Of a DNA stretch of 30,320 nucleotides, positions 1 to 6,650 are shown in pieces. The DNA is from CAYQQR01 sp964420035 (GTDB taxonomy: Bacteria; Bacteroidota; Bacteroidia; Bacteroidales; SM23-62). The notes under the pieces were generated by a model that saw only the letters and a list, made by a program, of their open reading frames with translations, was not told where the DNA came from and searched no databases. The DNA lies in NCBI GenBank assembly GCA_964420035.1, contig CAYQQR010000049.1, positions 1 to 30,320 on the forward strand, written 5' to 3'. Made by a program: the position numbers and the translations under genes. Position 1 is the stretch's first letter. Each line of letters starts with the position of its first letter.

Positions 1-96
1 ATCTGGTTTTTCTTATAAAGATACAAAATAAAACGCTATTTTAAACTATAGCCTTCTGGTTTTTTAAACTGCTGAATATCAATTATTAATAATTTG

Positions 97-120
97 CCGG
101 TATCTGCATTTCAATACCGG
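97..120. repeat. Short inverted repeat upstream of rpsU
   Basis: CCGGTAT at 97-103 and ATACCGG at 114-120 form a 7-bp stem with a 10-nt loop. No T-run follows on the plus strand. It could be the 3' hairpin of a gene lying before the window or a simple palindrome. The rest of bases 1-147 is AT-rich and holds no gene that I can support. Confidence 0.35.
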
Positions 121-147
121 GTATCAAAAAGAACATTAATGCAGGTG

Positions 148-179
148 TTTGATTTTTCCGCCGTGTTTTTCTAAATTTG
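148..179 (+). promoter_or_regulatory. Bacteroidota-type promoter of rpsU
   Basis: TTTG at 148-151, a 20-bp spacer, then TAAATTTG at 172-179 match the -33/-7 consensus (TTTG, TAnnTTTG) of the Bacteroidota primary sigma factor. The predicted transcript would start about 7 nt later and leave a leader of about 20 nt before the rpsU ATG at 204. It probably drives rpsU, xerC and perhaps hpf. Confidence 0.7.
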
Positions 180-203
180 CCGCTCACGAAAATTAAGCAG
201 AAT

Positions 204-395
204 ATGATCGTAGTACCAGTTAAAGAAGGCGAAAATATTGAGCGTGCACTTAAGAAATTTAAGCGTAAATTCGAAAAGACCGGAGTGATTCGCGAATTAC
301 GTGACCGGCAGGCTTTTACCAAACCATCCGTGGAGCGGAGGCAGGAGATCAAGCGCGCTGAATACCGGCAAAAGCTTCAGCAGGAAGAGGAATAA
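204..395 (+). CDS. rpsU: Small ribosomal subunit protein bS21
   Basis: This 63-residue basic protein is S21 of the 30S subunit. In Bacteroidota S21 is near the anti-Shine-Dalgarno end of 16S rRNA and is linked to the weak use of Shine-Dalgarno sequences in the phylum (established knowledge). The start is the ATG at 204, giving MIVVPVKEGENIERALKKFKR, the usual N-terminus. An in-frame extension back to 177 is possible but would add an atypical leader that overlaps the predicted transcription start. Arg/Lys-rich helices fill the rest (RELRDRQ, PSVERRQEIKRAEYRQ). A good promoter lies just upstream and xerC follows after 78 bp, the usual Bacteroidota order. Confidence 0.96.
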   Translation: MIVVPVKEGENIERALKKFKRKFEKTGVIRELRDRQAFTKPSVERRQEIKRAEYRQKLQQEEE

Positions 396-473
396 CCTGA
401 ATGCCTTAATGGTATTCTGCTTGTTATGTCCGCGGGCTTAGTGTCTGCTTTCTGAATTTGAAGGATTTTGCTC

Positions 474-1361
474 ATGAAGCATGTAGAAGTATTTATAGAC
501 TATCTGCGTTACGAGAAAAGATATTCCCAGCATACCATAAATTCCTACCATAAAGACCTGATGCAATTTGTTGAATATTCCCAGGCATCCGGTCTGAAGG
601 AGCCCGTAATTGAAGCAGATCATAAACTGGTCCGGTCCTGGATCATGCACCTGATGGATCAGGGATTGGCTGCCCGTTCCGTTAACCGTAAGATCTCTGC
701 ACTCAAATCCTTTTATAAATATCTGTTCAGAAATAAGAGGGTGGATCACAATCCCATGGACCGCGTCAAGGCACCGAAGGTCCGCAAGAAACTCCCCGGT
801 TTCGTTGATGAGGATAAAATGGAACTGCTCCTCGACCGCTTTGCTTTCGGTAAGGATTTCGAGGGAACCCGGAACCGCATGATCATCGAAATGTTTTATA
901 TGACCGGTATGCGTCTGGTTGAGATGATAGAACTCAGGGATCAGGACGTCGATCTGCATGAATTAAGTATCCGTGTTACCGGTAAAAGAAACAAGGTACG
1001 TCTCATACCCATCAATCATGATTTTGTGGACCGGATAAAAGCCTACCGGGAGATACGCGATAAGCAATTTGGAGCACAACATGATGACAGGTTCTTTCTT
1101 ACAAAAAAAGGAGCACCGCTTTACAGAAAATTGGTTTACCGGGTGGTCCGGTCCTACCTTGAACTGGTTACCACAGCCGAGAAGAAAAGTCCGCATGTGC
1201 TCCGTCATACCTTTGCCACACATATGCTGAACAAGGGGGCCGACCTGAATGCCATCAAGGAAATCCTGGGTCACGCAAATCTCGCGGCCACGGAGGTATA
1301 CACCCACAATACATTTGAAAAATTAAAATCCATATACAAACAAGCTCATCCCAGAGCATAA
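474..1361 (+). CDS. xerC: Tyrosine recombinase XerC/XerD type
   Basis: This 295-residue tyrosine recombinase probably resolves chromosome dimers at dif. The N-terminal SAM-like core-binding domain covers about residues 1-90 and the catalytic domain about 105-290. The catalytic set is complete: Arg147 (TGMR), Lys171 (TGKRNK), His241 and Arg244 (HVLRHTFATH), His267 (LGHANL) and nucleophile Tyr276 (EVYTH). I chose the ATG at 474; a TTG at 468 in the same frame would add two residues. It is a cellular housekeeping member rather than a phage integrase, because of its length, its strong match to the XerC/D pattern, and its fixed place between rpsU and hpf. XerC and XerD cannot be told apart with certainty from sequence alone. 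Confidence 0.93.
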   Translation: MKHVEVFIDYLRYEKRYSQHTINSYHKDLMQFVEYSQASGLKEPVIEADHKLVRSWIMHLMDQGLAARSVNRKISALKSFYKYLFRNKRVDHNPMDRVKAPKVRKKLPGFVDEDKMELLLDRFAFGKDFEGTRNRMIIEMFYMTGMRLVEMIELRDQDVDLHELSIRVTGKRNKVRLIPINHDFVDRIKAYREIRDKQFGAQHDDRFFLTKKGAPLYRKLVYRVVRSYLELVTTAEKKSPHVLRHTFATHMLNKGADLNAIKEILGHANLAATEVYTHNTFEKLKSIYKQAHPRA

Positions 1362-1381
1362 AACAAAACAGGGAGGTTATT

Positions 1382-1681
1382 ATGAACATAAAAATTCATT
1401 CTATCCGGTTCAATGCCGACAAGAAACTTCTTGATTTCTTGAAATCCAAGCTTGAAAAACTGCTCCAGTTCTATGATGATATCATTACGGCTGAGGTTTA
1501 CCTTCGTTTGGAGAAGTCGCGGGATGCCGATAACAAAATTGTCGAGATCAAGCTTATGATACCCGGAAATGAATTTTTCGCCAAACGTCAATCCCGAACT
1601 TTTGAAGAAGCTGCGGATCAGTCCATGGAAGCCCTCCGAAGGCAGATAAATAAGCACAAGACCAAGCTCAGAAGGGCTTGA
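1382..1681 (+). CDS. hpf: Ribosome hibernation-promoting factor, short form
   Basis: This 99-residue protein belongs to the HPF/YfiA (RaiA) family, which binds the small subunit at the decoding centre and silences ribosomes in stationary phase. It shows the family pattern: an N-terminal beta strand (NIKIHSIRF), helix (DKKLLDFLKSKLEKL), strands (ITAEVYLRL, KIVEIKLMIPGNEFFAKR) and a C-terminal helix rich in Lys/Arg (SMEALRRQINKHKTKLRRA). It lacks the C-terminal dimerisation domain of long HPF, so it is the short form. A clear Shine-Dalgarno stretch, AGGGAGG at 1370-1376, precedes the ATG, unusual for this phylum. It lies 20 bp after xerC and is probably in the same transcript. Confidence 0.93.
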   Translation: MNIKIHSIRFNADKKLLDFLKSKLEKLLQFYDDIITAEVYLRLEKSRDADNKIVEIKLMIPGNEFFAKRQSRTFEEAADQSMEALRRQINKHKTKLRRA

Positions 1682-1711
1682 TTTTACTGCCTTAAAAAAG
1701 GATATACTTTT

Positions 1712-1743
1712 TTTGGGTTATAAATAAAATATTTATACATTTG
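1712..1743 (+). promoter_or_regulatory. Bacteroidota-type promoter of the tRNA-tuf transcript
   Basis: TTTG at 1712-1715, a 20-bp spacer and TACATTTG at 1736-1743 fit the TTTG/TAnnTTTG consensus exactly. The start of transcription would be near 1750, about 47 nt before the first tRNA. No other strong promoter is visible before tuf, so the four tRNAs and tuf are probably one transcript. Confidence 0.72.
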
Positions 1744-1796
1744 CGAACCGATTTTTGAGGGGTAAAACACTGAAAATCGGCGTTCTCGAACATTTT

Positions 1797-1870
1797 GCCG
1801 ATGTAGCTCAGCTGGCCAGAGCAGCTGATTTGTAATCAGCCGGTCGGGGGTTCGAGTCCCTCCATCGGCT
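1797..1870 (+). tRNA. tRNA-Thr (anticodon TGT)
   Basis: This is a 74-nt cloverleaf. The acceptor stem pairs GCCGATG (1797-1803) with CATCGGC (1863-1869), with discriminator T1870. The anticodon stem GCTGA/TCAGC encloses the loop TTTGTAA, with TGT at 1831-1833. The T arm has TTCGAGT as its loop. CCA is not encoded and must be added after transcription, as for all tRNAs here. Confidence 0.95.
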
Positions 1871-1878
1871 CTGGTATT

Positions 1879-1961
1879 GGGGAGATACCAAAGCGGTCAA
1901 CTGGGGCAGACTGTAAATCTGCTGGCTTACGCCTTCGTAGGTTCGAATCCTGCTCTCCCCA
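1879..1961 (+). tRNA. tRNA-Tyr (anticodon GTA)
   Basis: This is an 83-nt class II tRNA with a long variable arm, as expected for bacterial tRNA-Tyr. The acceptor stem is GGGGAGA (1879-1885) with TCTCCCC (1954-1960), and the discriminator is A1961. The anticodon stem GCAGA/TCTGC encloses CTGTAAA, with GTA at 1913-1915. It lies 8 bp behind tRNA-Thr. Confidence 0.95.
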
Positions 1962-2003
1962 CGAAATAAAGCGGGCCTGCCGGAGGCAGGCCTGAGTATT
2001 TCG
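1962..2003. repeat. Palindromic repeat inside the tRNA cluster
   Basis: Between tRNA-Tyr and tRNA-Gly lies a nested inverted repeat. The outer arms are CGAAATA (1962-1968) and TATTTCG (1997-2003). The inner arms GGCCTGCC (1974-1981) and GGCAGGCC (1985-1992) form a perfect 8-bp stem with a GGA loop. The core resembles the hairpin at 15230-15245. It looks like a small dispersed palindrome or a processing hairpin. No T-run follows, so a terminator is unlikely. Confidence 0.7.
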
Positions 2004-2007
2004 ATCC

Positions 2008-2080
2008 GCGGGAATAGCTCAGTTGGTAGAGCACAACCCTTCCAAGGTTGGGGTCGCGAGTTCGAATCTCGTTTCCCGCT
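2008..2080 (+). tRNA. tRNA-Gly (anticodon TCC)
   Basis: This is a 73-nt cloverleaf. The acceptor stem is GCGGGAA (2008-2014) with TTCCCGC (2073-2079), and the discriminator is T2080. The anticodon stem CAACC/GGTTG encloses CTTCCAA, with TCC at 2041-2043. The T loop is TTCGAAT. Confidence 0.95.
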
Positions 2081-2088
2081 CTAAACCG

Positions 2089-2160
2089 GCCGATGTAGCT
2101 CAGGGGTAGAGCGCTTCCTTGGTAAGGAAGAGGTCACGGGTTCAATTCCCGTCATTGGCT
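2089..2160 (+). tRNA. tRNA-Thr (anticodon GGT)
   Basis: This is a 72-nt cloverleaf. The acceptor stem is GCCGATG (2089-2095) with CATTGGC (2153-2159), including one G-U pair, and the discriminator is T2160. The anticodon stem CTTCC/GGAAG encloses TTGGTAA, with GGT at 2121-2123. Its acceptor and D-arm sequences closely match the first tRNA-Thr of the cluster. It lies 50 bp before tuf. Confidence 0.95.
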
Positions 2161-2210
2161 CGAGAAATGTTGAACGAATAAATAAAAACTTAATTACTAA
2201 TTGTTAAGCT

Positions 2211-3398
2211 ATGGCTAAAGAAAAATTTGAACGGACGAAACCCCATGTCAATATTGGAACCATTGGTCACGTAGACCATGGGAAAACCACTCTGACTGCA
2301 GCCATTACGCTCTATTTGAGCAGAGCAGGGCTGTCAGAGATCAGGGATTTCGATTCAATTGACAATGCTCCCGAAGAAAAAGAACGCGGTATAACCATCA
2401 ACACCGCTCACGTTGAGTATCAGACAGAGAAACGCCACTACGCGCACGTCGACTGTCCCGGTCACGCTGACTATGTAAAGAACATGGTTACCGGTGCGGC
2501 CCAGATGGACGGCGCCATTCTGGTGGTTGCTGCTTCCGACGGTCCCATGCCGCAAACCCGCGAACACATATTGCTCGCACGTCAGGTAAACGTTCCCAAG
2601 ATCGTCGTGTTCCTGAACAAGGTGGACATGGTTGATGATCCTGAATTGCTGGAGCTCGTCGAGATGGAAGTTCGTGAATTGCTCGATTTCTATGAGTTTG
2701 ACGGAGAAAACGTACCCGTTATCCAGGGATCCGCGTTGGGGGCCCTGAATGGCGATACCAAATGGGAAGAAAAGATCAAGGAATTGATGGATGCGGTTGA
2801 CGAATACATTCCAATTCCCCCGCGCGACGTTGAAAAGCCCTTCCTGATGCCGGTTGAAGATGTATTCTCCATTACCGGTCGCGGCACCGTTGCCACCGGA
2901 AGGATTGAAACGGGTGTCATCAATACAGGAACAGAAGTGGCCCTTATCGGACTTGGTGCAGAACACAAGAAGACGGTTGTAACCGGTGTCGAAATGTTCC
3001 GCAAGATTCTCGATCGTGGTGAAGCCGGAGACAATGTGGGTCTGCTGCTGAGAGGTATCGACAAGAAAGAGATCAAGAGGGGAATGGTTGTTGCCGCTCC
3101 CGGCTCTATCACACCTCATACCAGGTTCAAGGCTGAAGTATACGTGTTGAAGAAAGAAGAAGGTGGTCGTCATACACCCTTCCATAATAATTACCGTCCG
3201 CAGTTTTATCTGAGAACCCTGGACGTTACCGGGGAAATCATGCTGCCCGAAGGTACCGAGATGGTCATGCCCGGTGATAACGTTACCATAACAGTTGACC
3301 TGATCTATCCGGTTGCCATCAATAAAGGATTGCGCTTCGCGATTCGTGAAGGCGGCAGAACGGTAGGTGCCGGCCAGGTAATTGAAATCATTGAATAA
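2211..3398 (+). CDS. tuf: Elongation factor Tu
   Basis: EF-Tu carries aminoacyl-tRNA to the ribosomal A site with GTP hydrolysis. The length, 395 residues, is normal. GTPase motifs are intact: P-loop GHVDHGKT at 19-26, effector-region RGITI near 60, DCPGH near 81-85, NKVD near 136-139 and SALG near 174. Domains II and III follow (TGRGTVATGRIETG; GDNV at the end of domain III). The ATG at 2211 gives the usual MAKEKFERTKPHVNIGTIGH. It sits in a tRNA-rich operon (four tRNAs before, tRNA-Trp after), the standard Bacteroidota arrangement. Highly expressed in all bacteria. Confidence 0.99.
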   Translation: MAKEKFERTKPHVNIGTIGHVDHGKTTLTAAITLYLSRAGLSEIRDFDSIDNAPEEKERGITINTAHVEYQTEKRHYAHVDCPGHADYVKNMVTGAAQMDGAILVVAASDGPMPQTREHILLARQVNVPKIVVFLNKVDMVDDPELLELVEMEVRELLDFYEFDGENVPVIQGSALGALNGDTKWEEKIKELMDAVDEYIPIPPRDVEKPFLMPVEDVFSITGRGTVATGRIETGVINTGTEVALIGLGAEHKKTVVTGVEMFRKILDRGEAGDNVGLLLRGIDKKEIKRGMVVAAPGSITPHTRFKAEVYVLKKEEGGRHTPFHNNYRPQFYLRTLDVTGEIMLPEGTEMVMPGDNVTITVDLIYPVAINKGLRFAIREGGRTVGAGQVIEIIE

Positions 3399-3413
3399 AT
3401 CATCTTCCATGTT

Positions 3414-3438
3414 ATGGTGCAGGTTCAACCTGCACCAT
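3414..3438 (+). repeat. 25-bp palindrome between tuf and tRNA-Trp
   Basis: ATGGTGCAGG (3414-3423) pairs perfectly with CCTGCACCAT (3429-3438) around TTCAA; the DNA palindrome is 12+1+12. No T-run follows, so a full terminator is unlikely. A role as an RNA-processing site or a weak pause between the tuf mRNA and tRNA-Trp is possible. Confidence 0.6.
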
Positions 3439-3448
3439 TGCTACAGAC

Positions 3449-3521
3449 ACGGGTGTAGCTCAACTGGTAGAGCGGTGGTCTCCAAAACCACAGGTTGTGA
3501 GTTCGAGTCTTACCACCCGTG
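3449..3521 (+). tRNA. tRNA-Trp (anticodon CCA)
   Basis: This is a 73-nt cloverleaf. The acceptor stem is ACGGGTG (3449-3455) with CACCCGT (3514-3520), and the discriminator is G3521, the expected Trp identity base. The anticodon stem GTGGT/ACCAC encloses CTCCAAA, with CCA at 3482-3484. It lies between tuf and secE, the usual bacterial position. Confidence 0.96.
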
Positions 3522-3537
3522 CAAATAATATGAATCA

Positions 3538-3729
3538 ATGAGAATCAAAGCGTATTTACAGGAGGTCTATAACGAATTGGTGCACAAGGTATCCTGGCCC
3601 ACCTGGCAGGAACTGCAATCCAGTGCGATCATCGTTATGGTGGCTTCCCTGATCATCGCGCTCATCGTTTTTTTGATGGATATCAGTTTTCAGAATTTGA
3701 TGGGATTCGTTTACAGGATTTTTTATTAA
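3538..3729 (+). CDS. secE: Preprotein translocase subunit SecE
   Basis: This 63-residue SecE is the single-spanning clamp subunit of the SecYEG channel. It has the short amphipathic helix with the conserved motif VHKVSWPTWQEL (about 16-27) and one transmembrane segment at about 30-50 (IIVMVASLIIALIVFLMD). The ATG at 3538 lies 16 bp after tRNA-Trp; an earlier ATG at 3530 runs into a stop after three codons. nusG starts 16 bp downstream, the standard secE-nusG pair. Confidence 0.96.
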   Translation: MRIKAYLQEVYNELVHKVSWPTWQELQSSAIIVMVASLIIALIVFLMDISFQNLMGFVYRIFY

Positions 3730-3745
3730 AGATTAAGGAATTTCC

Positions 3746-4297
3746 ATGTCTGAGGTTGAAAAGAAATGGTATGTGCTCCGGACGATCGGAGGAAAAGAAA
3801 ACAGGGTGAAACAGTTGATTGAAAGCGAGATATCCAGGCTCGGTATGGAGGATTATGTTTCCCAGGTACTGATCCCCAAAGAAAAGGTATACCAGATTCG
3901 GGGCGGAAAGAAGATCAGTAAGGAACGCAGTTTTTTTCCGGGCTATATTCTAATTGAAGCGGCCCTGGTAGGGGAAATCCCCCATATTCTGAGGAACCTG
4001 AACAATGTAATAGGCTTTCTGGGAGCCAAGGGAAGTGACGAACCCACACCCCTCAGACCCCAGGAGGTTAACCGTATCCTTGGTAAGGTTGACGAACTGG
4101 CGGGCAGTGAAGAAGAACTCAGTGTTCCTTATTATGTTGGGGAATCGGTCAAGGTTATCGATGGACCCTTCAACTCTTTTACAGGGATCATCGAGGAGGT
4201 TAATGAAGAAAAGAAGAAACTGAAAGTGATGGTGAAGATATTCGGGCGTAAGACGCCTCTGGAATTAAGTTTTATGCAGGTAGAAAAGGAAAGTTAA
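3746..4297 (+). CDS. nusG: Transcription termination/antitermination factor NusG
   Basis: This 183-residue NusG binds the clamp of RNA polymerase and promotes processive elongation, Rho-dependent termination or coupling to the ribosome. The N-terminal NGN domain covers about 1-120 (KKWYVLRTIGGKENRVKQLI, FFPGYILIEA). The C-terminal KOW domain covers about 130-183 (VGESVKVIDGPFNSFTGIIE). The length is normal and no insert is visible. The start follows the usual secE-nusG order. Confidence 0.97.
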   Translation: MSEVEKKWYVLRTIGGKENRVKQLIESEISRLGMEDYVSQVLIPKEKVYQIRGGKKISKERSFFPGYILIEAALVGEIPHILRNLNNVIGFLGAKGSDEPTPLRPQEVNRILGKVDELAGSEEELSVPYYVGESVKVIDGPFNSFTGIIEEVNEEKKKLKVMVKIFGRKTPLELSFMQVEKES

Positions 4298-4429
4298 TTA
4301 TAATATTGACGGAAAAAAACCGGTTCAGACTTTTGTATATCTGGATCTCCTCAGGGACCAGAATGCTTCCTGTGCAAAAGGATCGAAAACCGGAATCCGG
4401 CTGTTACGTTCCGATAATAATTTACAACT
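4298..4429 (+). other. rplK leader / nusG-rplK spacer
   Basis: This 132-nt non-coding spacer precedes the L11 operon. In many bacteria the L11-L1 leader binds L1 and controls translation of the operon. Here I see short inverted elements (CTGG at 4341-4344 with CCAG at 4358-4361, and CCGG-AAT-CCGG at 4390-4400), but I cannot identify a definite L1 site. No TTTG/TAnnTTTG promoter is visible. Confidence 0.3.
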
Positions 4430-4867
4430 ATGGCAAAAGAAGTAGATGGCATCATCAAGTTGCAGATTCGCGGAGGTGCGGCTAATCCCTCACCCCCCGT
4501 CGGTCCTGCTCTGGGTGCCAAAGGTGTTAACATCATGGAGTTTTGCAAACAGTTTAATGCCAGGACCCAGGAAAAAGCGGGGAAGATACTACCGGTGATC
4601 ATCACGGTTTACAGCGACAAGTCCTTTGATTTTGTCGTAAAGACCTCACCGGTGGCTGTGCAACTCCTGGAAGCTTCTAAAATAAAGAAGGGTTCTGAGG
4701 AACCCAACCGGGACAAAGTGGCCGCGGTAACATGGGGCCAGGTTCGGAGCATTGCTGAAGAGAAAATGCCTGACCTGAATGCCTTCACTGTTGAGTCGGC
4801 CATGAAAATGGTTGCCGGAACCGCCAGAAGTATGGGCATTACCGTAAAAGGCAACAGTCCATTCTAA
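4430..4867 (+). CDS. rplK: Large ribosomal subunit protein uL11
   Basis: L11 is part of the GTPase-associated centre of the 50S subunit. The 145-residue protein has both domains. The N-terminal domain carries the proline-rich PSPPVGPALG motif (about 21-30) and binds factors and thiopeptides. The C-terminal domain binds 23S rRNA (residues about 75-145, ending in GTARSMGITVKG). The ATG at 4430 gives the usual MAKEVDGIIKLQI. It is the first gene of rplK-rplA-rplJ-rplL, with 20 bp to the ATG of rplA. Confidence 0.98.
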   Translation: MAKEVDGIIKLQIRGGAANPSPPVGPALGAKGVNIMEFCKQFNARTQEKAGKILPVIITVYSDKSFDFVVKTSPVAVQLLEASKIKKGSEEPNRDKVAAVTWGQVRSIAEEKMPDLNAFTVESAMKMVAGTARSMGITVKGNSPF

Positions 4868-4887
4868 TTATTTAATTGTCGAATAAA

Positions 4888-5589
4888 ATGGGCAAACTCA
4901 CAAAGAACAGAAAAAAATCGTTGGAGCTTTTAGAGCCGGGTAAGCAGTACCCCCTCAAGGAGGCAGCCAGTTTGGTCAAGCAAACCACTTCGGCCAAATT
5001 TGATGCTTCAGTGGATTTGGATGTACGGCTGGGTGTAGATCCCCGGAAAGCCAACCAGATGGTCCGGGGTGTTGTGACCTTACCGCATGGAACAGGAAAG
5101 GAGAAGAAGGTTCTGGTTCTTTGTACCCCGGATAAAGAGGAAGAAGCCAGGAAAGCCGGTGCCGACCATGTAGGGCTGGATGATTATATCGAGAAGATAG
5201 AAGGAGGTTGGACCGATGTGGATGTGATCATTACCATGCCCCCGGTTATGGCTAAGATCGGCAAATTGGGCAAGATCCTCGGTCCCCGTGGTTTGATGCC
5301 GAACCCCAAAAGCGGCACCGTAACCATGGATATTGGCCAGGCAGTTTCAGAAGTTAAGAAAGGGAAAATAGACTTTAAGGTGGATAAGTATGGGATCATT
5401 CATACCTCCATCGGAAAAGTTTCATTTGAATCCAGGCAGATCGTTGAGAATGCACGGGAATTCCTGAATACCATCATTAAGCTGAAACCTGCTGCAGCCA
5501 AGGGTACCTATATCAGAAGCGTCTATCTTTCCAGTACCATGAGTCCCGGCATTCGTGTGGATGCTAAAGCCCTGAATGATAAAGAGTAA
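4888..5589 (+). CDS. rplA: Large ribosomal subunit protein uL1
   Basis: L1 forms the mobile stalk near the E site and in many bacteria represses its own operon. I chose the ATG at 4888 (MGKLTKNRKKSLELL), which gives 233 residues and the usual N-terminus; a TTG at 4876 in frame would add four residues. Family motifs: FDASVDLDVRLGVDPRKANQ (about 36-55), RGVVTLPHGTGK, and GPRGLMPNPKSGTVT. It lies between rplK and rplJ. Confidence 0.97.
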   Translation: MGKLTKNRKKSLELLEPGKQYPLKEAASLVKQTTSAKFDASVDLDVRLGVDPRKANQMVRGVVTLPHGTGKEKKVLVLCTPDKEEEARKAGADHVGLDDYIEKIEGGWTDVDVIITMPPVMAKIGKLGKILGPRGLMPNPKSGTVTMDIGQAVSEVKKGKIDFKVDKYGIIHTSIGKVSFESRQIVENAREFLNTIIKLKPAAAKGTYIRSVYLSSTMSPGIRVDAKALNDKE

Positions 5590-5607
5590 CGAAAAGGAAC
5601 TGTTCCA

Positions 5608-6129
5608 ATGAAAAGAGAAGAAAAAAATAACATCATTGACAGTCTCGCTGAACAGATCAACGATAATAAACATTTTTATCTCACCGATATTTCCAACCTG
5701 GATGCGGCGCAAACATCCATGCTCAGGAGGAAATGCTTTGAGAACAATATCCAGTTGATCATGGTGAAGAACACCTTGCTTTCAAAAGCAATGGATAAGT
5801 TCGAAGGACAGTTCGATGATTTCAAACAAGTGCTGAAGAATCCAACCAGTATCATGTTTTGTGATACGGCGAATGCTCCGGCAAAAATAATCAAGGAGCT
5901 TCGCAAGAAGATGGAAAAGCCTTTGCTGAAAGCAGCATTTGTTGAGGAATCGGTCTACGTCGGCGACGAACAGCTGGATGCCCTCTCAAGACTCAAATCA
6001 AAAGAGGAGTTGGTTGGGGATGTCCTTCTGGCATTGCAGTCGCCCATGCAACAATTGATTTCGGCATTGAATTCCGGAGGTCAACAACTGGCCGGAGCGC
6101 TGAAAACATTATCAGAAAAAGAAAATTAA
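5608..6129 (+). CDS. rplJ: Large ribosomal subunit protein uL10
   Basis: L10 anchors the L7/L12 dimers to 23S rRNA. The 173-residue protein has the usual features: KREEKNNIIDSLAEQI at the start, the LRRKCFENNIQLIMVKNTLL segment, and a C-terminal helix (about 135-170) that receives L7/L12 dimers. Only 18 bp separate it from rplA, so there is no room for a long L10 leader as found in E. coli. It is translated just before rplL (22 bp). Confidence 0.97.
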   Translation: MKREEKNNIIDSLAEQINDNKHFYLTDISNLDAAQTSMLRRKCFENNIQLIMVKNTLLSKAMDKFEGQFDDFKQVLKNPTSIMFCDTANAPAKIIKELRKKMEKPLLKAAFVEESVYVGDEQLDALSRLKSKEELVGDVLLALQSPMQQLISALNSGGQQLAGALKTLSEKEN

Positions 6130-6151
6130 TCATTAAAAATCATTACTAGAA

Positions 6152-6532
6152 ATGGCAGATGTAAATGCAATTGCTGATCAGTTGGTAGAACTGACTGTAA
6201 AGGAAGTAAACGAACTGCTTGACACCCTGAAGGAGAAGCATGGTATTGAGCCTGCAGCCGCCGCTGCAGTCGTTGCCGGTCCCGCCGCCGGAGGCGAAGA
6301 AGGTGGCGGAGAAGCTGAAAAAACTTCGTTCGATGTTGTATTGAATGCACCCGGGGGTGCCAAACTTCAGATCGTTAAGCTCGTGAAAGAGATCACCGGA
6401 CTTGGTCTCAAAGAGGCCAAAGGTGTGGTCGACGCTGCTCCTTCTCCTATTAAAGAAGGGGTAAGTAAAGAAGAAGCAGAATCCATTAAATCACAATTGG
6501 AAGAAGCGGGAGCTGAAGTTGAACTTAAATAA
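6152..6532 (+). CDS. rplL: Large ribosomal subunit protein bL12 (L7/L12)
   Basis: This 126-residue stalk protein recruits translational GTPases. It has the N-terminal dimerisation helix (about 1-30), an Ala/Gly/Glu-rich hinge (about 35-55, low complexity) and the C-terminal globular domain (FDVVLNAPGGAKLQIVKLVK, GLGLKEAKGVVD). The hinge gives shadow reading frames on the other strand. The gene is followed by an attenuator-like hairpin before rpoB. Confidence 0.98.
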   Translation: MADVNAIADQLVELTVKEVNELLDTLKEKHGIEPAAAAAVVAGPAAGGEEGGGEAEKTSFDVVLNAPGGAKLQIVKLVKEITGLGLKEAKGVVDAAPSPIKEGVSKEEAESIKSQLEEAGAEVELK

Positions 6533-6562
6533 CGCTGAATCGTTATATTACCAGGGCAATAC

Positions 6563-6601
6563 AGGTTTAGATTCTGCCGTGCGCAGAGTCTAAGCCTTTT
6601 T
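6563..6601 (+). terminator. Attenuator-like hairpin between rplL and rpoB
   Basis: Bases 6563-6577 pair with 6583-6597 in a stem of about 15 bp with two G-U pairs around a 5-nt loop (CGTGC), followed by CTTTTTG (T-run 6597-6601). This is an intrinsic-terminator shape. Because rpoB and rpoC follow, it probably acts as a partial terminator that sets the ribosomal protein to RNA polymerase ratio, as the rplL-rpoB attenuator does in E. coli. The analogy is inference. Confidence 0.7.
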
Positions 6602-6650
6602 GTCGTTTATATTGTATCCTTTGTTTGATAAACTCCAAATCCCTTAGTCT

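Noticed and set aside
474..1361. Phage or integrative-element integrase beside the tRNA genes
   Set aside because: The gene fits the housekeeping XerC/D type in the conserved rpsU-hpf context, and no attachment-site duplication or phage genes are seen.
2355..3428. 357-codon open frame opposite tuf on the minus strand
   Set aside because: It is the antisense shadow of a highly conserved gene, has low-complexity composition and no recognisable domain.
6596..6627. Possible rpoB promoter (TTTG near 6599, TTTGTTTG at 6620-6627)
   Set aside because: The -7 element has a mismatch at its conserved A and the spacing is 17 bp, so it is too weak to call.
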